Assembly: GCA_002878375.1 (NCBI GenBank) | Contig: NIRF01000001.1 | Span: 171,931 to 235,930, forward strand | Length of the DNA stretch: 64,000 bases | Direction of reading: 5' to 3' | Source: Dictyoglomus sp. NZ13-RE01 | Lineage (GTDB): Bacteria > Dictyoglomota > Dictyoglomia > Dictyoglomales > Dictyoglomaceae | Position numbers and translations under genes: made by a program | Notes under the pieces: generated by a model | Told to the model about the DNA's origin: nothing | Seen by the model: the letters and a program-made list of their open reading frames with translations, nothing else | Database searches by the model: none | Part shown: positions 19,625 to 27,802 of the stretch, piece by piece | Numbering within the stretch: the stretch's first letter is position 1 | Layout of the letters: each line of letters opens with the position of its first letter

Positions 19625-19665
19625 TTATTATGTTAAGTTATTATGTTAAGTTAAAATTAACTTAA
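19625..19665. repeat. Operator-like tandem and inverted repeats in a divergent promoter region
   Basis: A 13-base unit TTATTATGTTAAG occurs twice in perfect tandem (19625-19637 and 19638-19650). It is followed by an inverted repeat TTAAGTTAA/TTAACTTAA (19646-19654 and 19657-19665). They lie between the DUF72 promoter and the promoter of the plus-strand pilin cluster. This spacing suggests a regulator-binding site, but the regulator is unknown and the AT-richness raises the chance of coincidence. Confidence 0.5.
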
Positions 19666-19688
19666 TAGTTATAATTTTTCTAACATTG

Positions 19689-19697
19689 TGGTATAAT
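19689..19697 (+). promoter_or_regulatory. Extended -10 promoter of the plus-strand pilin cluster
   Basis: TGGTATAAT (TG-N-TATAAT) at 19689-19697 would start transcription near 19704, leaving a leader of about 30 bases with a GGAAGGGGGAG ribosome-binding region before the ATG at 19734. No good -35 is seen. Confidence 0.5.
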
Positions 19698-19733
19698 AGC
19701 TTAAAGGAAAGATTGGAAGGGGGAGCTTATAAT

Positions 19734-21370
19734 ATGAAAATCCATAAAAGAGAAAAAGGTGATTTATCCATTATAACTGCAATTACCTTTGCTTTTCTTT
19801 TGACTTCTTTAGTATTTTTATTTCTAACTTCTTCGGTAGAAGAGAATTTTTTTGTTAGAAGAGACCAGGCTAAAGATCAAGTAATGATAATTTAGCTAAT
19901 AATATAGCTACTATTTACGATGCAACAAAACAAGTTGACCCTACCACCTCTTATACTATAATTTCTTATTCCTTTTCCTTAGCGTAATACACTACTAATT
20001 TAACTGGTATAACAACATGGGTCTCATATACCTATGTTTATACAATCACATCAAGAGGTTATAAGACATCCCCACCCCTTCTTTCTCTTACTATTACAAC
20101 CTCTGGAAAAATTGAGGGAAGTGTATACATAGAAAATTTTGCAAGATTTGCACTTTTTACAAATATTCACTTAATGGAGGATGGTACAAGAGTTTGGTTT
20201 ACGAGTAATACGAGATTTAATGGACCAGTTCATTCAAACGGTGAGCTTTCCTTTGCCTATACACCTACTTTCTTAGATGAAGTATCATCATATTCAACAA
20301 CTGCATGGTTCTATAATAACGGTAATAATAAACGACTAAGTGCGGATAGTAATCCCCCTTATGACACCCCAATATTTGCAAAAGGATTTAAAAGAGGTGC
20401 AACATACATAAATATGCCTACTGTTACATATACCCAAGTTGCTGCTACTTTAGGTATGCCAAATGCAAATATACAAAACGATAATCAAATGTATCAAACA
20501 ATAAGAAGTGCCTTAGGGTTACCCTCAGGAACAACCCCTCCACCTAATGGAATATACACTCAAACCATTTTAAATGGTGGAGGTATATTTGTACAAGGTG
20601 ATGCATCAATTAATTTTGGTATAGATTCCCAAGGAAGAGCAGTTTATACAATTACACAAGGTTCTACAACATATGTATTCACCATAGATAGAGCCAATAA
20701 TAGAACATATGTAAATACTGGTACAAATACCATTACAATTAATGCTATTCCTAATGGAATGATTTATGTAAACGGAAATATAACTGGAATTAGTGGATTG
20801 ATTCAAAAGGATGAACAACTAACAGTCACTGCAAACGGTAGTATTACTATTACCAACGATATAATTTACCAAGAAATATCAGATCAAAGCTATTATAATA
20901 CCTATACTTCTCTCACACAAACCCTTACTCAACAGGGTAGATATTACTCATCTGTATCATACAATCCTAATGCTCAAAATGTACTCGGATTATTGGCAAG
21001 AAGTGGAAATATTATAATTAATCCACCTCAAAATGTTGGAAATAATATTAAATATACTCATCCCTTTATAACTGCAGTTTTAATGGCTCCAAGTGGAGTT
21101 GTAAAAGTCCAAGATTATAATACAAGACCTGAGGCAGGACAGGTCCACCTATTAGGTGGAATAATATCAAACAGGTACGGTGCTTTTGGTACCTTTAGTG
21201 GTACTTCAAATAGTACAGGTTTTGGAAGAGATTTTTACTATGATTATCGCATGAGATCAGGTTTTTCTCCTCCCTACTTCCCAACTACAGGAAGAACGAT
21301 GCTCCAAGAGGGGACAGTAAATAATCCAAAATGGCTAAATGTAGAAAAATGGGAGGAGAAATGGGAATAA
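19734..21370 (+). pseudogene. PilX/DUF4900-like pilus-associated protein, disrupted by a frameshift and a stop
   Basis: The 5' piece (19734-19895, 54 codons) has a PilX-like N-terminal membrane helix and breaks off after RRDQAKDQV at a TAG. Restoring one base near 19880-19892 continues as NDNLANNIATIYDATK in the other frame. That frame then meets a TAA at 19985-19987 and afterwards runs open to 21370 (SYTYVYTITSRGYK, then a region like the DUF4900 'GPVHSNGELSFA' motif). The long 3' piece could begin at ATG 20174, but no ribosome-binding site precedes it and the open frame extends far upstream of it. The simplest reading is a gene inactivated by a one-base deletion plus a nonsense change; sequencing error or recoding remain possible. 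Confidence 0.75.
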
Positions 21371-21371
21371 A

Positions 21372-21815
21372 ATGAGAAAGTTAAAACTTATAGATATAAT
21401 TTTAATAATCCTTGCAATCATAATATTAGTTATTGCTTTTACGAATAAAGCTCCTAATAAAAGTAAAAAAATAGAGAGCATTAAAGTAGAGGAGGATTTA
21501 AATAAGGAATCTAATAATATAAATATTAATGATATTGAGGAGCCTAAAGAAGAACCACCAAAAACTTTAGATACTTATGAGGAAAGAGTAAAAAAGATGT
21601 ATGAGCTCTTGCCTCTTTTAATTAAGGATTTAACAACTCAAAATCCAAGTTCAGAAGTAGTGGCAAAAAAAATTAAAATTAGGATATATTATGCAAACTC
21701 TCAAGGTGATTATGTTGATACAAATTTTCATAAAGAACCACCAGGCTCTGGATATATAAAAAGATTTGAAAATCCATTAGCAGAACTTTCGGAGGTTATT
21801 GAAAGACCATGGTAA
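21372..21815 (+). CDS. Single-helix membrane protein of the pilin cluster, unknown function
   Basis: 147 residues. One strong hydrophobic helix lies at residues 6-25 directly after a basic start, then an Asn/Glu/Lys-rich linker with EEPKEEPPK, then a small globular segment of about 85 residues. The topology is N-in with the C-terminal domain outside. It has no prepilin cleavage motif and I do not recognise a family. It starts two bases after the broken PilX-like gene and overlaps the following prepilin by seven bases, so it probably works with those two proteins. Confidence 0.7.
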   Translation: MRKLKLIDIILIILAIIILVIAFTNKAPNKSKKIESIKVEEDLNKESNNININDIEEPKEEPPKTLDTYEERVKKMYELLPLLIKDLTTQNPSSEVVAKKIKIRIYYANSQGDYVDTNFHKEPPGSGYIKRFENPLAELSEVIERPW

Positions 21816-22534
21816 AAAGGATAAAGGGAATCACTTTAGTTGAATTATTGATATCCATAACAGTATTTTCTATCTTACTTCTTATATTATCCCAAGTATG
21901 GATAAGCATACAGAGAGATACCTTTATTCAAAAGACTGATATTGAGCTTGAAAGGAGTCTATCAAACGTTATTACAAATTTAAGATCCTCTATTCAAAGG
22001 GCAATAGTAATATATACTCCTGGAATGACAATCTCTATTAATGATACATCAGGAAGCAAATACAGTGTAGGAAATTATTCTTTTGATACAAGTACCCAAG
22101 GAATTGTTTTAGTTTCTCCAATAACTAATAATAATTATAGATTTGATATTTTTGTAGTGAGATCAAGAACAGGCTCTCTTTATGATCCTGCAAATCCAAA
22201 TGCAAAAATACTTTTATATTATTCAAAAGTAATTTCCTGGACCCCCAACTATAACCAAGGAAACATAACAAATTTTGTTAAAAACTTCACCTTTACATCC
22301 TCAGAATCTCCAAAGGTACTTGCGGATTACATAGCCAGTAATGGCTTTAAATACAAATACCTTTATTTAGATTCTCAATCAGGCACTTATAGCTTTTTTG
22401 AATTAACAAGTGCAACATATACTCCTGGAAAGAAGGTTCAGCAATTAGAAGTTAGTATAAAACTTCAAAAAAGGTGGGGACAATTTATAAGAGAAAAGAG
22501 CACTACTTTAAGATTTTCCCCAATTACATTTTAA
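21809..22534 (+). CDS. Minor prepilin with N-terminal methylation motif (GspJ/PilW-like)
   Basis: 241 residues. The type III signal MVKRIKG|ITLVELL has Gly7 at the cleavage site, Glu at +5 and the usual hydrophobic N-helix. Position +1 is Ile instead of the typical Phe. The large beta-rich C-terminal part suggests a GspJ/PilW-type minor pilin. It is the last gene of the plus-strand cluster and its 3' end overlaps pilP by eleven bases in a convergent arrangement. The PilX-like partner upstream is broken, so this minor pilin may be orphaned. Confidence 0.82.
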   Translation: MVKRIKGITLVELLISITVFSILLLILSQVWISIQRDTFIQKTDIELERSLSNVITNLRSSIQRAIVIYTPGMTISINDTSGSKYSVGNYSFDTSTQGIVLVSPITNNNYRFDIFVVRSRTGSLYDPANPNAKILLYYSKVISWTPNYNQGNITNFVKNFTFTSSESPKVLADYIASNGFKYKYLYLDSQSGTYSFFELTSATYTPGKKVQQLEVSIKLQKRWGQFIREKSTTLRFSPITF

Positions 22535-23060
22535 TATTAAATATTTTTCCTTTTTTATCTCTAAAAATGATCATACCTTTAGTTTCGTCAATCTTTTCTA
22601 TTTTATAATCCCCTACTCTATCCCCTTCTCCACAAACAATGCTTTTGTCCTCATTTTTTGACTCTAATATAGCAAGCAAAGTTTTCTCACTTTTTAATAT
22701 CCCCCTTAGATAATAAGGTAGTTCTTTTGACTCCTCCCTTTTTTCTATATAGATTACTCCCTCCTGCTTTAAGGTTGGTTTAGGTTCTTCTCTTGAAATC
22801 TCCTCTTTAACTAATGGCAAGAAAGGATTTGCTCTTCCTAATTTTAAACTTTTTATATCCACAAATTCACTTTCTACAAAGCTTGATAATGTACTATCTT
22901 TTTCTTTATCGGTTTTATCTTGGATGTAAGATACAGGTTTTGCTGGAATAGGTTCAATTTTGTATATAATTTCATCCTGTTTCAACAAGGTATAAGTATT
23001 TAAGGCTATTGATAAGGAAGAAGCTATTAATATTAGTCCACCCCAAACCTTTTGTCTCAT
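22524..23060 (-). CDS. pilP: PilP/GspC-like pilus assembly protein
   Basis: 178 residues. An N-terminal helix (7-24) is followed by a charged linker and a C-terminal beta domain with GRANPF and YYLRGIL, then GEGDRVGDYKIEKID. These resemble the homology region of PilP/GspC that links the inner-membrane PilMNO platform to the secretin. Unlike classical PilP lipoproteins, it has a membrane anchor and no lipobox. It is the last gene of the minus-strand assembly operon, three bases after pilO. No secretin (PilQ/GspD) follows in this window. Confidence 0.72.
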   Translation of the reverse strand: MRQKVWGGLILIASSLSIALNTYTLLKQDEIIYKIEPIPAKPVSYIQDKTDKEKDSTLSSFVESEFVDIKSLKLGRANPFLPLVKEEISREEPKPTLKQEGVIYIEKREESKELPYYLRGILKSEKTLLAILESKNEDKSIVCGEGDRVGDYKIEKIDETKGMIIFRDKKGKIFNIKM

Positions 23061-23062
23061 TT

Positions 23063-23608
23063 TTATTCCCCCTCTAAAAGATAAATTTCAATTTTTCCTT
23101 GGAAGTTAAGAGTTCCATTATCATCCACAAGACTCATTCTATAATTTGTAAATCTTATAGGATAATTTTGTAGTTCTAAATCCTGAAAGAATGTCATAAA
23201 ATCTTGATATTTTCCAATAAACTGGAAATTTACAGGTATCTTTTTAACCTTGAAGGGAAAAGATGGAGGAAGATCTTGAACCTCTACTCCCTCTTCAGGT
23301 GTAATTGAGAAGGACACTATATTATGCTTTTTAAGGAGAATAGAAAGCTCCTTAAGAAATATTGAAAAGCTTTTTTTATCAAAAATCCTTCTTCTACCTT
23401 CCAACATGAGATTTTCTCTTTCCTTTGAGAGCATGTTTAGAATATCTTTTAGTTTGCTAAGCTCCTCAATACTATTTGTTAACTCTAATCTCATTTCTTT
23501 TACCAAGCTTTCCTCCTTCTTAAGAGACGAATACGATGGATATAGAAAAAGTACTACGCCTAATATGAGGACTATAAAAAAAATCAAGACATCTATTCTT
23601 TCTCTCAT
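23063..23608 (-). CDS. pilO: PilO-like pilus assembly protein
   Basis: 181 residues. A single membrane helix (7-25) is followed by a coiled coil (about 30-70) and a ferredoxin-like C-terminal domain with VNFQFIGKYQDFMTFFQDLE. This is the standard PilO layout. PilO pairs with PilN in the inner-membrane alignment complex; here the PilN part is fused to PilM in the preceding gene, which overlaps by four bases. Confidence 0.85.
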   Translation of the reverse strand: MRERIDVLIFFIVLILGVVLFLYPSYSSLKKEESLVKEMRLELTNSIEELSKLKDILNMLSKERENLMLEGRRRIFDKKSFSIFLKELSILLKKHNIVSFSITPEEGVEVQDLPPSFPFKVKKIPVNFQFIGKYQDFMTFFQDLELQNYPIRFTNYRMSLVDDNGTLNFQGKIEIYLLEGE

Positions 23609-24999
23609 TTAATCACTCCCACAATTCTAAAGTTTTGAATAGACTTATTTCCAATATTAACGAGGCTTGAATTTTGCAAATTAACATCCTTAAAAATTTT
23701 AGAGTAGGTTAATGCAATCATGAAATCCGCAACCCCTTCACTATCCAAACTATAACCCTCAAAAAGTATTTTATTATCATTGTTAAACTCTAAGTTTGAG
23801 AGCCAAACCTTAACTGGAGTTATTCTACTTAAATCTCTAAGAAAATATGATGGTGAGATAAGTCTATTTTCATCTAATTCCTTAATCCAATTTTCCAATC
23901 CTTTATTTAAAGAAATTCTCTCTTCTACAGTTTTTCTTAACCATCCTATCTCCGCTCTTCTCTCATTTAGATTCTGCTCTAAATATATTCTCTCCTTTTT
24001 AATATCTCTTATTCTGAGATTTAAATACATATTTCCAGAAAGAACAATTATCAAAGCCAAAGCTCCAGCCAAAACAGACCTTAATAAAACTTCCCTTTCA
24101 ATTTTTAAACCTACTTTCTCCCTTCCAATAATATTAATAGTAGGAATTGATGGGATTTTTTGATTTGCCAAAAGCACTCCCATATTTCCCAGCCACAAAT
24201 TCTGATTTACAGTTAAAGGAATATTAGAGAAGTTTTCGGAAAGGTAGGAACTTAAAGGGATAAATTTTTCCTCTTCCCCAATAACTATTATCTCATCCAG
24301 CAAAAAAGAAGTAGAAATATAAGTTTTTATTTCATCTATCCATGAAAGAAGAGTTGAATTTATTGGAGAGCTTTCTAAAAGAAGATCTGAAGTACCAATA
24401 CTTAAATTGTATAAATTATACAAATTCCCTTTTTGGAAAAGATAAATATCTGTAACATCATTTCCTAAAAATATGATTGCAATATTCTTTGAGAAGTCAT
24501 AATTTTCTAAGGTAAGTCCTCTTATAAAGGAAAGAGATGAAATTTCCATATACTTTAAGTTTAACGATAACCTTTCAGAAAGTTCTTTCCAAAATTTTAC
24601 AATGGATTTTGGATAAGTTACAACCAATGCCTTTATTTTATCTTTTTCAGAAGGAAGGAGAGAAAAAGAAAGATCCATATCTTTTTCTCTAAAGGAGTAG
24701 AATTCCTCAAGCTCATCTATAATATTTTCTCTTAATTCCTTAATAGGCATGGTTGGAAATTCCATAACTCTCAACATGAAATCTTTCGTCTCTAAGGTTA
24801 AATATAAATCCTTCTCTTTTACATTATTTTTCTCCAACTCCTCTTTTATAATATTAGAGATCTTTTCGCCCTCTCCCCTACTTCCAAAATCTACAGAGAA
24901 AAGATCTATTGCAAAAGATTTTTCAATCTTGAAATTTTTCTTTTGAAAAGAACCTTCTAAAACTTTTATTCTTCCATTTGCAAAATGAAAGCTAAGCAT
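23605..24999 (-). CDS. PilM-PilN fusion protein
   Basis: 464 residues. The first ~290 form an actin-like PilM domain (FPTMPIKELRENIIDELEEFY; NIAIIFLGNDVTDIYLF). It lacks a long N-terminal tail. A membrane helix follows at about 308-328, then a coiled coil and a PilN-type domain (LENWIKELDEN, SYFLRDLSRITPVKVWLSNLEF). In classical systems cytoplasmic PilM binds the N-terminal tail of PilN; here the pair is covalently joined in one chain, giving a natural 1:1 stoichiometry. Topology agrees: PilM cytoplasmic, PilN outside. No frameshift is needed; the frame is continuous. Confidence 0.85.
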   Translation of the reverse strand: MLSFHFANGRIKVLEGSFQKKNFKIEKSFAIDLFSVDFGSRGEGEKISNIIKEELEKNNVKEKDLYLTLETKDFMLRVMEFPTMPIKELRENIIDELEEFYSFREKDMDLSFSLLPSEKDKIKALVVTYPKSIVKFWKELSERLSLNLKYMEISSLSFIRGLTLENYDFSKNIAIIFLGNDVTDIYLFQKGNLYNLYNLSIGTSDLLLESSPINSTLLSWIDEIKTYISTSFLLDEIIVIGEEEKFIPLSSYLSENFSNIPLTVNQNLWLGNMGVLLANQKIPSIPTINIIGREKVGLKIEREVLLRSVLAGALALIIVLSGNMYLNLRIRDIKKERIYLEQNLNERRAEIGWLRKTVEERISLNKGLENWIKELDENRLISPSYFLRDLSRITPVKVWLSNLEFNNDNKILFEGYSLDSEGVADFMIALTYSKIFKDVNLQNSSLVNIGNKSIQNFRIVGVIK

Positions 25000-25001
25000 C
25001 T

Positions 25002-25400
25002 TTACTCCTCACTCCATAAAGTTATATTAATAATATAAGGGGTATATGTTCCACTTCTTTGACCTTCTATTCTTAATGTTCTTGACCAAACACCTACTGT
25101 ACCAGTAGATACAATTTCAAAAGTTGGAGAATACCAAAAAAAGGAGACAGTATATCTTCCTAAAGAACCTGTTTCAGTAACATTTGCTGATATAGTGAAG
25201 GAAGTAGGATTATCAGTCCAAATAGCACTACAAATACCAATCTCTGCTCCTCCCTCTGCAATATATAGAGCCTGTTTTTCTCCTATTTGGGCTCCCACCT
25301 TTCTTATATTTTGCTCCCAAATACTAAGAACCCCAGCCATAACTAAGCTGAGTATAACAAATATTAATAAAACTGCAATAATAATTTGACCTGATTTCAT
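25002..25400 (-). CDS. PilX/GspK-like minor pilus component
   Basis: About 132 residues. MKSGQIIIAVLLIFVILSLV is a hydrophobic N-helix with Gly4 where a prepilin would be cut, but Glu at +5 is missing. EKQALYIAEGGAEIGI downstream is a signature of PilX-type proteins. I chose the ATG at 25400 because it overlaps the preceding stop as ATGA; a TTG 18 bases upstream also lacks a ribosome-binding site. It is probably a minor component of the pilus or pseudopilus tip. Confidence 0.72.
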   Translation of the reverse strand: MKSGQIIIAVLLIFVILSLVMAGVLSIWEQNIRKVGAQIGEKQALYIAEGGAEIGICSAIWTDNPTSFTISANVTETGSLGRYTVSFFWYSPTFEIVSTGTVGVWSRTLRIEGQRSGTYTPYIINITLWSEE

Positions 25401-26422
25401 GGCGAAGGAGGTAGACAATAGACTGTAATTTGAGATACTCTATAATTTGTATATGTACAACTACCCCAATTTGATGGATCCTGAGATGCTCCTTCAATTG
25501 ATTTCCTTAAAAGTGAGAAATAATCATTTCCAGAATGAAATCCTCCCCATGTGGAAGTATATTGAACTATATCTACAACTCTATTAATTGTATTTTTAAC
25601 CTCAACAGTATCACCTTTATTATTTAGAATCGCCCCATTACTACCTAAACCATCACTATTCGTCTCAAGAACAATTGTATTATTTGGAATATTATAATGA
25701 GATGGAAGATTTGAACCATTAGCACCTATTAAGGCGCACCAACCAGGAGGAAGATTAAAACTTCCTGACCTTACACTACTTATTATATTCCCATTAACCT
25801 TCCAATTTTGTAGATTTATTGTATATGTTGTTCCATTATAAATTTTAATAAATTCCATATAAGCCTCCTTTGGATTATTACTATTTTTATCCTTTGGGGG
25901 AAGATCATACATAATTTCTGTAATAAATATAGAATAAGTGACGGGAACAATTTCTGATCTCATACTTATGTATGTAGAATATTTCTTTTCATTATCCATT
26001 ACTACAGTAATAGATAAGGTTCTTATGGCGGATGCCAAGGTTGTATAGGTTCCTTGGGCATCAAGACCTACAAATCTTAGCTCTTTAATAGGTCCTGCCT
26101 GAATTTCATTATCTACAGTGAAATAATACTTTCCATTGTATAAAGTATAGGAATATGAAACAGAATCTCCTGATGAAAGATTCAAGGTTAAATACCCAAG
26201 GGTTTGAGTAGATGGACTTATATCTAATACTTGAGAGCCCTGTCTTATCTCCCTTGTTAATCTATCAAAAATGATCTGAACATTTGAAAGCCTTTCTTCC
26301 TCTTCAAACTTTGCATTATATATATCAAAAACCCTTGGAAGAATATTTACAAGGAGCAAAGCCAATAAAGCTAATATAGAGACAGCAGTGAGGATCTCAA
26401 TAAATGTAAATCCCCTCTTCAT
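25397..26422 (-). CDS. Minor prepilin fused to a lamin-tail-like domain
   Basis: 341 residues. The N-terminus MKRG|FTFIEIL is a canonical prepilin peptidase site (Glu at +5), and residues 5-160 form a GspJ/PilW-like pseudopilin. From about 165 a second domain begins with FITEIMYDLPP and continues through AYMEFIKIYNGT, LQNWKVNGN, DTVEVKNTINRVVDIVQY and STWGGF. This matches the lamin tail domain (LTD) fold, often found on secreted nucleases and surface proteins. The protein would display the LTD at the pilus tip or surface. GGAGAAG precedes the ATG. Confidence 0.85.
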   Translation of the reverse strand: MKRGFTFIEILTAVSILALLALLLVNILPRVFDIYNAKFEEEERLSNVQIIFDRLTREIRQGSQVLDISPSTQTLGYLTLNLSSGDSVSYSYTLYNGKYYFTVDNEIQAGPIKELRFVGLDAQGTYTTLASAIRTLSITVVMDNEKKYSTYISMRSEIVPVTYSIFITEIMYDLPPKDKNSNNPKEAYMEFIKIYNGTTYTINLQNWKVNGNIISSVRSGSFNLPPGWCALIGANGSNLPSHYNIPNNTIVLETNSDGLGSNGAILNNKGDTVEVKNTINRVVDIVQYTSTWGGFHSGNDYFSLLRKSIEGASQDPSNWGSCTYTNYRVSQITVYCLPPSP

Positions 26423-26424
26423 TT

Positions 26425-26841
26425 TTATCTTCTCCTTGATATTATTGAAACAAGTATACTTCTCTCCTCACCGGAATCTAAAATACCATTATTATTTGTA
26501 TCTTCCCCTACTTTAACTGTCACCTGTTTTAGCTTATCAGTTAACGTTGGATCAGGTAAAATCGTATAAGTTAACGTCGTATATGTTATTGAATATAAAT
26601 AATTTGTCCAGCCCTCAGAAGAAAAATTTCCAGATAATGTAAAGCTTGCTGTCCAATTATTTATTATTGCCTTCCTATACTCTTCAAGCTTTTTTTCTGC
26701 CAAAATTAATGCTTGACTTTCTGCGGTTATTAATGAATCTTCTATTAATATATTTGAAATTCCCATCCAAAAATAAGTAAGAATTAAACTTAATAATAAA
26801 ATAGAGACAAGAACTTCTATAAGGGTAAATCCCCTTTTCAT
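26425..26841 (-). CDS. Minor prepilin (GspI/PilV-like)
   Basis: 138 residues. MKRG|FTLIEVL gives a clean type III signal with Glu at +5. The short C-terminal domain contains EDTNNNGILDSGEE, a loop rich in acidic and Asn residues resembling an EF-hand-like or dockerin-like calcium site. GspI-type proteins form the pseudopilus tip complex with the J and K proteins encoded downstream. Its ATGA start overlaps the stop of the preceding GspH-like gene. Confidence 0.85.
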   Translation of the reverse strand: MKRGFTLIEVLVSILLLSLILTYFWMGISNILIEDSLITAESQALILAEKKLEEYRKAIINNWTASFTLSGNFSSEGWTNYLYSITYTTLTYTILPDPTLTDKLKQVTVKVGEDTNNNGILDSGEERSILVSIISRRR

Positions 26842-27269
26842 GGGACATTTACCTCAATAAATCCTTTTTTGTTTACATTAATCCAAGAAGTATAAGTATT
26901 TAGAGTAATAGTTATGGTAACAGAATCTGTAAGATCTCCATCATTAAACTCTATTGTATTATCAGATGTAAAAATTCTTCCCTCTGTAAAAGTCCCTGAA
27001 AGTGTTCTTCCTAAATCATCCATAAAAGTATAAGATGTATAGACATTTGGAAGAAAAACATGGGGAATAAAAGTTAAAGTAGAAGTTGCATGAAGTAAAA
27101 TAGATCTTTGCCTTACATATCTTAAATCTTCTTTAAGTTTATTTGTAAAATTTCTAATGAGAAGTAAATCATCAGAACTACTTCTAAAGGAAGTATAGGC
27201 AATAAAGAATACTACTACCAAAATTCCAACCGCAATTATCACTTCCAATAAAGTAAACCCATTTCTCAT
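26838..27269 (-). CDS. Minor prepilin (GspH/FimT-like)
   Basis: 143 residues. MRNG|FTLLEVI is a canonical prepilin signal. The C-terminal part ends with WINVNKKGFIEVNVP, similar to the final strand of GspH/FimT proteins. It opens the H-I-J-X series of minor pilins. It has no Shine-Dalgarno; a promoter with extended -10 sits six bases before the ATG, so the minor-pilin and pilMNOP genes may be transcribed separately from the main pilin. Confidence 0.82.
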   Translation of the reverse strand: MRNGFTLLEVIIAVGILVVVFFIAYTSFRSSSDDLLLIRNFTNKLKEDLRYVRQRSILLHATSTLTFIPHVFLPNVYTSYTFMDDLGRTLSGTFTEGRIFTSDNTIEFNDGDLTDSVTITITLNTYTSWINVNKKGFIEVNVP

Positions 27270-27275
27270 AGCTAT

Positions 27276-27304
27276 ATTTTAACAAATTTTAAAATTTAAA
27301 TCAA
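27276..27304 (-). promoter_or_regulatory. Promoter of the minor-pilin/pilMNOP operon, probable leaderless start
   Basis: Minus-strand -35 TTGATT (27299-27304) is followed after 17 bases by TAAAAT (27276-27281), preceded by TGT (extended -10). Exactly six bases separate the -10 from the ATG at 27269, as for the promoters at 1671 and 19573. No ribosome-binding site is present. Confidence 0.6.
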
Positions 27305-27317
27305 AAAAATTGAAATT

Positions 27318-27782
27318 TTACTCAAACCCAACCTTTCCATTCCTATTAAATTTTATGATTCTTTTTCCAAGATATGTGGAGACTGTAATTTCTCCCTCAG
27401 GATATAAATTTCCATTTTCAAAATAAAAAGTGTAAGTATTTGTAGGGCTTGTTATTTTTATGCCAGAGGGAACAAGCTGGGGAAGAAGATATGATTTTTT
27501 GGAATTTTCTCCATAAATCCAATAATAAAGAGCGGATTTATATTTTGGTGAATATTCAAAGCTATAAACTATCTTTTCCTGCTTTAAAATAGAAAGCTCC
27601 AAGGCGTATCTTGCATTTATAATAATATCATGAGAAATAATAAAGGCTTGAGCTCTTAGAAGGATGAAAATATGAATAAGCATGTATAAAAGAAGAGTAA
27701 GGATAGATATTAGAATAATATAGATGATTACTCTATCAATCTTTTGGAGACTATCTTTTAAAATTTTTAATTTCTCTCTCAA
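27318..27782 (-). CDS. Single-helix membrane protein, possibly a degenerate pseudopilin
   Basis: 154 residues. A hydrophobic helix lies at about residues 19-43, then a ~110-residue domain ending GKRIIKFNRNGKVGFE, which resembles the last strands of GspH-like pilins. There is no Gly-Phe cleavage site or Glu+5, so processing by prepilin peptidase is not expected. The only usable start is TTG at 27782, without a Shine-Dalgarno, immediately after the T-tract of the pilin terminator. I do not recognise a family; existence rests on the open frame and the fit with neighbours. Confidence 0.6.
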   Translation of the reverse strand: MREKLKILKDSLQKIDRVIIYIILISILTLLLYMLIHIFILLRAQAFIISHDIIINARYALELSILKQEKIVYSFEYSPKYKSALYYWIYGENSKKSYLLPQLVPSGIKITSPTNTYTFYFENGNLYPEGEITVSTYLGKRIIKFNRNGKVGFE

Positions 27783-27802
27783 TTTTTTATCTAAAAATTT
27801 TT

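Noticed and set aside
20174..21370. Independent gene starting at ATG 20174
   Set aside because: No ribosome-binding site precedes this ATG. Protein-like sequence in the same frame continues about 190 bases upstream to the TAA at 19985, and beyond it to the frameshift, so it is the 3' part of one disrupted gene.
27318..27782. Ordinary prepilin
   Set aside because: No Gly-Phe cleavage site or Glu at +5, and the basic N-terminus is too long; described instead as a one-helix membrane protein.
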